From positions 1-5,375 of the forward strand of contig SXOM01000022.1 of NCBI GenBank assembly GCA_005776735.1: 5,375 bases of DNA. Direction: 5' to 3'. Position 1 is the first letter of the stretch. Every line of letters starts with the position of its first letter. Positions 1-5,375 of this stretch are shown one piece after another. A program made the translations under genes and the position numbers. Below the pieces are notes generated by a model. The model saw nothing but the letters and a program-made list of their open reading frames with translations, was not told the origin of the DNA and ran no database searches. This DNA comes from Pseudomonadota bacterium (GTDB lineage Bacteria > Myxococcota_A > UBA796 > SXON01).

Positions 1-61
1 CGGCGACAGAACTCGGATCTCTCGCCCCAGAGATCGGAGTTGTGTCGCCCCCCGCCGCCGC
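1..61. repeat. Palindromic repeat, copy 1 (hairpin 2-49)
   Basis: Positions 2-22 pair with 29-49 to form a 21-bp stem with two internal mismatches (G9 opposite G42, G15 opposite G36) and a 6-nt loop CGCCCC (23-28). The core is GATCTCT, loop, AGAGATC; the outer ends are GGCGACA and TGTCGCC. The same sequence recurs 168 bp downstream, identical over 1-53 except that this copy has six C residues (48-53) where copy 2 has seven; a further GCCGCCGC is also shared. The copy starts at the first base of the window, so its left boundary is unknown. It could be a REP-like or MITE-like palindrome, a terminator-like hairpin (there is no T tract), or a protein-binding dyad. Confidence 0.85.
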
Positions 62-143
62 TGGGGGCGGCGGTGGCGCGGCGAGCGGCGCCGCTCCACG
101 GGCGAACACCGCGAATCGCGGCCTGCTCGGCGAGCGTTGTCGT

Positions 144-177
144 CTGTCGCGACACGAGCCGCTCGAAGCGGCGACAG
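144..177. repeat. Nested inverted repeats in the spacer, overlapping copy 2
   Basis: CTGTC (144-148) can pair with GACAG (173-177), enclosing a small hairpin in which GCCGCT (158-163) pairs with AGCGGC (167-172) around a 3-nt loop. A perfect 10-bp dyad TGTCGCGACA also sits at 145-154. The pairing at 173-177 uses bases belonging to the left arm of copy 2 (170-190), so this fold and the copy 2 hairpin exclude each other. Short GC-rich dyads arise easily by chance in such DNA, so function is not established. Confidence 0.4.
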
Positions 178-230
178 AACTCGGATCTCTCGCCCCAGAG
201 ATCGGAGTTGTGTCGCCCCCCCGCCGCCGC
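169..230. repeat. Palindromic repeat, copy 2 (hairpin 170-217)
   Basis: Second copy of the element at the left edge. The stem arms are 170-190 and 197-217 around the loop CGCCCC (191-196), with the same two G-G mismatches as copy 1. The C run here is seven long (216-222). Similarity to copy 1 ends after the shared GCCGCCGC (223-230). The hairpin ends 149 bp upstream of the start codon at 367, so it lies in the presumed leader or promoter region of that gene. Confidence 0.85.
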
Positions 231-357
231 GGCGCCGCGCGGCCTCGGCCGCCTTCGGGACGGGCCTACGGCGCCGCCCAACCCACGCGCCCCTCGTCCC
301 CAATTGCCACGCCCGCCGCGGCGCACCGGCGCGAGCGCGGCCCTGGGTTAGGCGCCC

Positions 358-361
358 AAGG
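358..361 (+). promoter_or_regulatory. Weak Shine-Dalgarno candidate for the gene at 367
   Basis: AAGG lies 5 nt before the ATG at 367. It is a short match with slightly close spacing. No better purine-rich stretch exists between the in-frame stop at 349-351 and the ATG, and no alternative GTG or TTG is available in frame. Confidence 0.3.
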
Positions 362-366
362 CACCC

Positions 367-1983
367 ATGCTCGCCTACCTCTTCGCCTGTAACGACAACG
401 CCCCGCCTCCCGAGAAGCCCGCCACCGAGGTATCGCCTCCGGTCGAGGCCCCACCCGCGGCCGACATGCTGCCGGCCGAGCTCCCGGTCGGGGTGCGCGA
501 GGTGCCCACGCCCGACGGGCTGGCCCGCATGCAGGACCGGGTCGACCACGTGCCCCCGCGCCACCTCGAGGTCCGGGTCGACTTCGCCAGCGGGGACTTC
601 GCGACGCTGCGCGCGCGGCTCGAAGGGTGGGGGTTCACGATCGAGGACGGCGACGGCGCTTCGCTCCGCGTGACCGCCCCGGCGGGCGACCACTGGGCCG
701 AGCGGCTCGAGCCGCTGCCCACCATCGCGCGCGTCGCCGAGACGCTCACGCAGGACAAGTTGCCCGACGGCGCCGTCCGCGGCGGTACCGCCCGCTTCGG
801 CAGCGCCGCCTATACCTGGGCGTTGAAGGACGGTAAGCTCGTCGAGTCCACCACCGGCGCCGCCCTCCCCGCTGCGGCCGAGCTGCCGCGCACGGTGCCG
901 GTCGCCGTGGTGCGGTGCCTCGCGCCGATCCGCACGGCCATGCTCGACGGCGAGACGGCCGGCCCCGGCTGGGAGCGGGCCCTGCACACCGAGTCGAACA
1001 CCTGGGCCATCGTGGTCGAACACTTCGGCGCGTGCGACGCGACGGGCTGGGTGCTCGCCAAGGCCGACGCGAAGTCCGACACGCTCACCGTCGCCGGGAA
1101 GCCGGTCAAGGAGCTCGACGACGCCACGCTGTTCGGCACCGCCACGCGCTACCTCTCGACCGAGCGCGCCGCGTCGGACGAAGGCGCCGCCGCTGCCGTC
1201 GACATCCTGCGCCGCGGCGACGACGCGCAGCTCAGCGCCGCGATCGGCGCGATCGCGCCGGGCCCGCAGCAGGAGCGGCTGTTGTTGGCCCTGGCCGAAC
1301 GTGACCAGGCCAAGGCGCTCGCGCTCGCGAGCACCAGCACCTCTCCCACCCTGCGGGGTTGGGCCGCCGGGGTCGACGCGACCGCGCGCCAGTCGGTCCT
1401 GGCCGACACCGGCTCCTCCCCCGACGCCCTGGTGTTCGCGATGAGCGCGTGGCGCCCCGGCGCCGCCGACGCCGCAACCCTCGACCGGCTCCGCGCGCAC
1501 CCCGACCCTCGGGTCCGCATGCGTGCGTGGGACCTCGCGCTCGACGCCGGGCAGGCCGCGTGCCTCACGCGGGCACCCGGTGCCAAGACCCTCACGCTCG
1601 ACGACGCGCGGAAGTTGTACGCCGAGTGCCCGCAGCAGCCCGTGCGCCTCCAGGCGTTCGGGCGGGCGGCCCAGCTCGACAAGGCGGCCGCGGGCGAGCT
1701 CGTCGCCGGAACGTTGGCGGCCCCCGAGACCGTGCGCACGGGCATCAACGCCGTCCGATTCGCCTCGACGCTGGAGCGGGACGATCTGCTCGAAGCCGCC
1801 GTGTCGGCGGTGACCCTCGACCGCGACGTGCGCGCCTCGGCGCTGCGGGCGCTCCTGGCGACCGGGCGCTCCCCCGCGGCGGCGGCGCTCGCCGAGAAGC
1901 ACGGCCCGTTCCTCGGCGTCAAGCCGGGCGAAAAGCCCTCGGTGGTCGACGGCGAGGCCCCGAAGAAGAAGCGTCGGCGCTAG
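367..1983 (+). CDS. Hypothetical protein with N-terminal Cys/Pro-rich segment, alpha/beta region and HEAT-like helical half
   Basis: I do not recognise this 538-residue protein. It opens MLAYLFACNDN, which resembles a lipoprotein cleavage site (L-F-A-C, Cys8), followed by a Pro/Glu/Ala-rich tether (about residues 12-40). Only seven residues precede the Cys and none is basic, so the lipoprotein reading is weak. The start is nevertheless forced, because an in-frame TAG lies at 349-351. Residues 66-104 alternate strand and helix (LEVRVDF, a helix, then GFTIEDG and LRVTAP), suggesting a small alpha/beta domain. From about residue 268 the chain is Ala/Leu/Arg-rich helical, with HEAT-like units such as HPDPRVRMRAWDLALD (378-393) and DRDVRASALRALLATG (485-500). 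The tail is KKKRRR. Cysteines are few (8, 184, 223, 399, 421). No catalytic motif is visible, so a binding or scaffold role is plausible but inferred. The stop is 1 nt before the GTG of the oxidoreductase, suggesting co-transcription. Confidence 0.75.
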   Translation: MLAYLFACNDNAPPPEKPATEVSPPVEAPPAADMLPAELPVGVREVPTPDGLARMQDRVDHVPPRHLEVRVDFASGDFATLRARLEGWGFTIEDGDGASLRVTAPAGDHWAERLEPLPTIARVAETLTQDKLPDGAVRGGTARFGSAAYTWALKDGKLVESTTGAALPAAAELPRTVPVAVVRCLAPIRTAMLDGETAGPGWERALHTESNTWAIVVEHFGACDATGWVLAKADAKSDTLTVAGKPVKELDDATLFGTATRYLSTERAASDEGAAAAVDILRRGDDAQLSAAIGAIAPGPQQERLLLALAERDQAKALALASTSTSPTLRGWAAGVDATARQSVLADTGSSPDALVFAMSAWRPGAADAATLDRLRAHPDPRVRMRAWDLALDAGQAACLTRAPGAKTLTLDDARKLYAECPQQPVRLQAFGRAAQLDKAAAGELVAGTLAAPETVRTGINAVRFASTLERDDLLEAAVSAVTLDRDVRASALRALLATGRSPAAAALAEKHGPFLGVKPGEKPSVVDGEAPKKKRRR

Positions 1984-1989
1984 GGTGGG
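1983..1989 (+). promoter_or_regulatory. Possible ribosome-binding site favouring ATG 2000 for the oxidoreductase
   Basis: GGGTGGG is purine-rich and ends 10 nt before the ATG at 2000. It overlaps the upstream stop codon and the alternative GTG at 1985. If it is the true site, the oxidoreductase starts at 2000 and loses MGASA. In front of GTG 1985 there is only an AAGAAGAAG stretch, placed rather far upstream. The choice is undecided. Confidence 0.3.
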
Positions 1990-3193
1990 CGCCTCCGCGA
2001 TGGTGCCCTACTGGCTCGACGGCGCCGCGGCGCTCGCGCCGACGCTCGAGGGCGTGGTCGAGGCCGACGTCGTCGTCATCGGCGCGGGCCTGTGCGGCGC
2101 GTCGGCCGCGTGGGCGCTCGCCGAGGCCGGCATACCCACCGCCTGGGTCGAAGGCCGGGGTGTCTCGACCGGCGCGAGCGGCCGCAACGCCGGCTTCGTC
2201 CTGCAGGGCACCGCCGAGCGCTACAGCCGCGCGGTGGCGCTGATGGGGCGCGCCCGCGCCCGCCAGGTGCACCAGGCCAGCCGCGACAACCATCGCGCGA
2301 TGGCCGAGGTGCGCGCGCGGCTCGGCCTGCAGTGCGGCTACCAGCGGCGCGGTTCGCTCCAGCTCGCCGGCAGCGTCGACGAAGAGGCCGAGCTGCTCGA
2401 GTCGGGCGCGCTGTTGCGCGAGGACGGATTCTCGGCCGACGTGCGCGAGGGTGATGCGCTGGACGCGGTGTACCGCGACGCCGGGTTCCGCGTGGGCGTG
2501 CACATCGGGGACGACGGCGAGCTCGATCCCGCCGCGTTCGTACGCGGCGTGACGGGTGCGGCGTGCGAGCGCGGCGTGCGCTTGTTCGAACATTCGCCGG
2601 TGGTCGAGCTCGAGGCCCCCGCTCCGGGCGAGGTCCGGGTCCGCACCGCGCGCGGCGAGGTGCGCGCGCAGCTCGCGCTGGTCTGCACCAACGCCTGGGC
2701 CGGGGAGTTGGTGCCGTGGTTCGCCGACAAGGTCGACCCGGTGCGGGGCCAGATGCTCGCCACCGCTCCGGCGCCGCCGTTGTTCTCCTGCCCGGTGTAC
2801 GCCGACCACGGATTCGACTACTGGCGGCAGGACGCCGCCGGCCGGGTGGTCCTCGGTGGCTGGCGCAACCTCGATGTCGACGGGGAGAAGGGCACGGCCG
2901 AGGTGCTGCACCCGGGCATCCAGACCCGGATGACCGAGTTCCTGGGGCGGTTCGCGGGGATGCGCGGGGTGCCGATCACCCACCGTTGGAGCGGGACGAT
3001 GGGCTTCTCGCGCGACGGGCTCCCCATCGTCGGCGCAGTGCCGGGGCGCCCCGGGGCGCTCGCGGCGGTCGGGTTCACCGGGCACGGCTTCGGGTTTGCG
3101 TGGTCGTGCGGGGCGGCGCTCGCGGCCTTGGTGCTCGAAGGCCGCAGCGACGTGGCCGAGCTGTTCAGCTCGCGGCGATTCGCGCTGCGCTGA
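1985..3193 (+). CDS. FAD-dependent oxidoreductase, DAO family (amine/amino-acid oxidase or dehydrogenase type)
   Basis: A complete flavoprotein of 402 residues, usual for the D-amino-acid oxidase superfamily (PF01266), which oxidises secondary or primary amines and amino acids. The N-terminal Rossmann unit binds the ADP part of FAD: strand DVVVIGAGLCG with G33-x-G35-x-x-G38, ending in the acidic E56. It is followed by GASGRNAGF (63-71), a motif of the subgroup that includes gamma-glutamylputrescine oxidase-like enzymes. GDDGELDPAAFVRGV (175-189) is the conserved entry to the substrate domain. CTNAWAGELVP (234-244), HRWSGTMGFSRDGLPIVG (333-350) and GFTGHGFGFAWSCGAAL (363-379) form the C-terminal FAD-binding part. 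No signal peptide or membrane segment is seen, so it is probably cytoplasmic. The start could be GTG 1985, 1 nt after the upstream stop, or ATG 2000 (397 residues, with GGGTGGG at 1983-1989 as a possible ribosome site). Both keep the whole FAD fold. The substrate cannot be told from sequence. Confidence 0.92.
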   Translation: MGASAMVPYWLDGAAALAPTLEGVVEADVVVIGAGLCGASAAWALAEAGIPTAWVEGRGVSTGASGRNAGFVLQGTAERYSRAVALMGRARARQVHQASRDNHRAMAEVRARLGLQCGYQRRGSLQLAGSVDEEAELLESGALLREDGFSADVREGDALDAVYRDAGFRVGVHIGDDGELDPAAFVRGVTGAACERGVRLFEHSPVVELEAPAPGEVRVRTARGEVRAQLALVCTNAWAGELVPWFADKVDPVRGQMLATAPAPPLFSCPVYADHGFDYWRQDAAGRVVLGGWRNLDVDGEKGTAEVLHPGIQTRMTEFLGRFAGMRGVPITHRWSGTMGFSRDGLPIVGAVPGRPGALAAVGFTGHGFGFAWSCGAALAALVLEGRSDVAELFSSRRFALR

Positions 3194-3260
3194 CCGCGTG
3201 GCCGGTCGGCCCCACGTTCGACCTCGCAAGCCCGCTCGAAGTTCGACGCCGCCACGCTCC

Positions 3261-3273
3261 CCGCCGTCGGCGG
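3261..3273. terminator. Small GC hairpin between convergent genes
   Basis: CCGCC (3261-3265) pairs with GGCGG (3269-3273) around a 3-nt loop. It lies 67 bp after the oxidoreductase stop. No T tract follows on either strand, so it is at best a weak or factor-assisted terminator. Such stems are common by chance at this base composition. Confidence 0.2.
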
Positions 3274-3290
3274 CGCCGCCCGCCGCGCCA

Positions 3291-3309
3291 CCGCCGCCCC
3301 AAGCGGCGG
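3291..3309. terminator. GC hairpin just past the dnaE2 stop, between convergent genes
   Basis: CCGCCGC (3291-3297) pairs perfectly with GCGGCGG (3303-3309) around the loop CCCAA. The stem starts only 4 nt beyond the dnaE2 stop codon (TGA on the minus strand, 3316-3314). The convergent gene ends leave 120 bp between them, and this is the longest perfect stem I see there. There is no U tract, so intrinsic termination is doubtful. Confidence 0.3.
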
Positions 3310-3313
3310 GGGG

Positions 3314-5375
3314 TCAGTGAAAGTCCCGGCTCGGCGCGCGCAGCTCGGTGCCGATCTCCAGTGGTCGGACCTGCAATGCGACGATGCTGATGGCGCCGTC
3401 CATGCGTTGGACCACCCCGCGGATGCGCAGGAGGCGGGCGGTTCGGATGAGCGTGCGCTGCCGCTGGTACAGCTTGGGCCACACCACCACGTTGGTGGTG
3501 CCCGTCTCGTCCTCCAGCATCAGGAAGATGACCCCCGACGCCGTGTCCGGGCGCTGGCGCACCCCCACGAGGCCGGCGATGTGGACGGTGCTGTCGTTGC
3601 CCAGCTCGCAGAGGCGCGACAGGGGCGTGATGCGCTCGCGGTCGAGCTGCGCGCGCACCAACGCGAGGGGGTGGGTGCCCGGGGTGAGGCCCACGGTCGC
3701 GTAGTCGGCCTGCATCGTCTCGGCCGGGGAGGCGGCAGGCAGCACCACCTCGGGCTCGGTGCGCGACAAGCCGGCGAACATGCCCGGCCACAACCCGTCG
3801 ACCGCGAACGAAGCGTGGCGGCGATCGGTGGGCCGGGCGGCGGCCGCGTGGGGGACGGCCAACGCGGCGGGCGGCACGTCGTCGTGCCCGCCCGGCGCCG
3901 GTGCGGACGCGGCGACGGACAGGAGCGCCCGCAACGCATCGGCCTGGGCAAGGGCACGGAGCACCCCGCGGTCGACCGCGGTGCGCGTGGCGAGGTCGGG
4001 GAGATCGGTGAACGTGCGCTCCTTGCGCGCACGTTCGATCCGGCGCCCCGGATCTTCGCCCACCCCCTTCACCAGGCGGAGGCCCAGACGCAGGGCCGGG
4101 CCGTCGCGCCCCGGCTCGAGGGTGCAGTCCCAGTCCGAGCGGAGCACACACACCGGCAGCACCTCCACCCCGTGCCGCTCGATGTCGGCGACCAGGGTTC
4201 GCGGCGCGTAGAAGCCCATCGGTTGGCTGTTGATCAACGCCGCCGTGAACGCCGCCGGAAAAAAACACCTCTGCCACGCTGACACGTAGACGAGGTGGGC
4301 GAAGCTCGCCGCGTGGGACTCGGGGAACCCATACTCCGCGAAGCCCTGGATCTGTTTGCACACCCGCTCGGCGTACTCCGGTTGCAGGCCGTTGCTGAGC
4401 AGGCCGCGCATGAGCTTGTCCGTGAGGTCGGCGAGGCCGCCCCGCTTTCGCCACGCCCCCATCGCGCGCCGCAGGCCGTCGGCCTCGCCAGGGGTGAACC
4501 CCCCGACCGCGACGGCCATCGCCATGACCTGCTCCTGGAAGATGGGCACGCCCAGGGTGCGCTCCAGGATTGGCACCAACCGGGCGTCGGCGTACTCCAC
4601 CGGCTCGAGGCCCTGCCGGCGGCGGAGGTACGGGTGCACCATTCCCCCCTGGATGGGGCCCGGGCGCACCACCGACACCTCGATGACCAGGTCGTAGAAA
4701 CACCGCGGCTTCAGCCGCGGGAGCATGCCCTGCTGGGCGCGGCTCTCCACCTGGAAGACCCCGATGCTGTCGGCCTCGCCGAGCATCTCGTACACCGCAG
4801 GGTGTTCACGGGGCACCGTGGACAGGTCGTGGTGTACGCCGTGGTGGGCCCGCACGAGGTCGAAACACTTGCGGATGGCGCTGAGCATCCCGAGCGCGAG
4901 GCAGTCGACCTTGACGAACCCGAGCTCGTCGATGTCGTCCTTGTCCCACTGGATGACCGTGCGCCCGGCCATCGTGGCCGGCTCGACCGGCGCCCGGTCG
5001 ACCAACGGACCGTCGCTGATGACGAAGCCGCCGACGTGGATCGAGGTGTGACGAGGGAAGTTCTGGATCTCCCGGCCGAGACGCATCGCGAGGCCCACCC
5101 GAGCGTCGGTCGGGTCGAGGCCGGCTTCGGTCAACACCGCGTCGCCCTCCTTGAGTTTGCCCCACGAGTCGAGCAGGCCACACAGCCGATCGACCTGGTC
5201 GAGCCCCAGCCCGACGGCCTTGCCCACGTCGCGCACCGCCGACCGGCCGCGGTACCGGATGACCTCGTTGACCATCGCGGCGCGGTCGCGGCCGTACTTC
5301 TCGAAGCAGTACTGCAGCACCTCCTCGCGCCGCTCGTGTTCGAAGTCCACGTCGCTGTCGGGACCCATTGTTGAC
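3314..5375 (-). CDS. dnaE2: Error-prone DNA polymerase III alpha subunit DnaE2 (ImuC), C-terminal part; 5' end outside the window
   Basis: DnaE2 is the translesion polymerase of the SOS mutasome, acting with ImuA and ImuB at damaged DNA. The frame stays open to the window edge. Residue numbers here count from the internal Met at 5368-5366, giving 684 residues to the stop; the family is usually 1000-1150, so the N-terminal PHP domain and start of the palm are missing. The visible part begins at the palm motif PDSDVDFEHERREEV (3-17) with catalytic Asp6 and Asp8. The third acid is Asp155 in VKVDCLALGML. Family hallmarks are TSIHVGGFVISDGPL (108-122), SVVRPGPIQGGMVHPYLRRR (232-251), FQEQVMAMA (277-285), GFPESHAASFAHLVY (347-361) and NSQPMGFYAP (380-389). 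A helix-hairpin-helix region follows (about 425-480), then an Ala/Pro-rich linker (about 484-517) and an OB fold (about 594-668). The end, SRDFH, is typical of DnaE2. The promoter and any LexA box are not in view. Confidence 0.96.
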   Translation of the reverse strand, partial: STMGPDSDVDFEHERREEVLQYCFEKYGRDRAAMVNEVIRYRGRSAVRDVGKAVGLGLDQVDRLCGLLDSWGKLKEGDAVLTEAGLDPTDARVGLAMRLGREIQNFPRHTSIHVGGFVISDGPLVDRAPVEPATMAGRTVIQWDKDDIDELGFVKVDCLALGMLSAIRKCFDLVRAHHGVHHDLSTVPREHPAVYEMLGEADSIGVFQVESRAQQGMLPRLKPRCFYDLVIEVSVVRPGPIQGGMVHPYLRRRQGLEPVEYADARLVPILERTLGVPIFQEQVMAMAVAVGGFTPGEADGLRRAMGAWRKRGGLADLTDKLMRGLLSNGLQPEYAERVCKQIQGFAEYGFPESHAASFAHLVYVSAWQRCFFPAAFTAALINSQPMGFYAPRTLVADIERHGVEVLPVCVLRSDWDCTLEPGRDGPALRLGLRLVKGVGEDPGRRIERARKERTFTDLPDLATRTAVDRGVLRALAQADALRALLSVAASAPAPGGHDDVPPAALAVPHAAAARPTDRRHASFAVDGLWPGMFAGLSRTEPEVVLPAASPAETMQADYATVGLTPGTHPLALVRAQLDRERITPLSRLCELGNDSTVHIAGLVGVRQRPDTASGVIFLMLEDETGTTNVVVWPKLYQRQRTLIRTARLLRIRGVVQRMDGAISIVALQVRPLEIGTELRAPSRDFH

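Larger units (their letters stand above)
1..366. other. Intergenic region with no convincing gene, carrying two copies of a palindromic repeat
   Basis: No open frame here looks like a real protein: the candidates are Pro/Arg/Ala-rich translations typical of GC-rich non-coding DNA, and they run into the repeats or into the following gene in the wrong frame. The region holds two copies of a 49-nt near-palindrome, a spacer with a TGTCGCGACA dyad (145-154), and a GC-rich tail (about 231-366) in which I see no promoter that can be defended. An in-frame TAG at 349-351 closes the frame of the downstream gene, so that gene cannot begin further left. Confidence 0.6.

Noticed and set aside
1..230. CRISPR array
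   Set aside because: There are only two repeats, each a 49-nt long palindrome, with one 119-nt spacer and no cas gene, which does not fit CRISPR geometry.
1..230. Retron or similar structured RNA system
   Set aside because: No reverse transcriptase or effector gene is adjacent; the downstream protein has no RT motif.
42..392. Possible small gene across the repeat region
   Set aside because: The translation is low-complexity Pro/Arg/Ala, passes through both palindromes and overlaps the start of the gene at 367 in another frame; it has no ribosome-binding site.
1919..3229. Long minus-strand open frame (436 codons) over the whole oxidoreductase gene
   Set aside because: It is antisense to a gene with clear FAD-binding motifs; its translation is His/Arg/Pro-rich with no recognisable domain, as expected from a shadow frame at high GC.
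3165..4703. Long minus-strand open frame (512 codons) in another frame of dnaE2
   Set aside because: It overlaps the DnaE2 coding frame, which carries all family motifs; the alternative is Gly/Arg/Pro-rich low-complexity sequence.
5366..5368. ATG as the true start of the polymerase gene
   Set aside because: It falls immediately before the PDxDxDF catalytic motif, which sits several hundred residues into every DnaE2; the frame stays open to the window edge.
4295..5374. Plus-strand open frame (359 codons) antisense to dnaE2
   Set aside because: No domain is seen and its codons mirror the conserved DnaE2 frame; it is explained by GC-rich third positions on the opposite strand.
5371..5375. TTGAC at the right edge as a -35 promoter element
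   Set aside because: It lies inside the DnaE2 coding region and has no matching -10 in view.

Overview
This is a very GC-rich window, by eye well above 65% G+C with strong G/C at third codon positions. It comes from a bacterium that carries the error-prone polymerase DnaE2 (ImuC). High GC, DnaE2, and an orphan HEAT-like protein with a possible lipoprotein start would fit the Myxococcota or another high-GC proteobacterial or actinobacterial lineage. The sequence alone does not settle which.

Layout, left to right. Positions 1-366 hold no convincing gene. They contain a 49-nt near-palindrome present twice with a 168-bp period (2-49 and 170-217), separated by a spacer with smaller dyads. Two plus-strand genes follow: an unrecognised 538-residue protein (367-1983) and, 1 nt after its stop, a complete FAD-dependent oxidoreductase of the DAO family (1985-3193, or from an ATG at 2000). 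The tight spacing suggests one transcript. A 120-bp convergent intergenic gap (3194-3313) carries small GC-rich hairpins. The rest of the window (3314-5375, minus strand) is the C-terminal two thirds of DnaE2. Its 5' end, including the PHP domain, lies beyond the right edge.

Functionally, the DnaE2 gene belongs to the SOS mutasome (ImuA/ImuB/DnaE2), although its partners are not visible here. Nothing links it to the convergent plus-strand pair. The substrate of the oxidoreductase and the role of the upstream protein are unknown. I found no mobile element, CRISPR array, RNA gene or obvious new defence system. The least explained structure is the duplicated palindrome at the left edge, which may continue outside the window.
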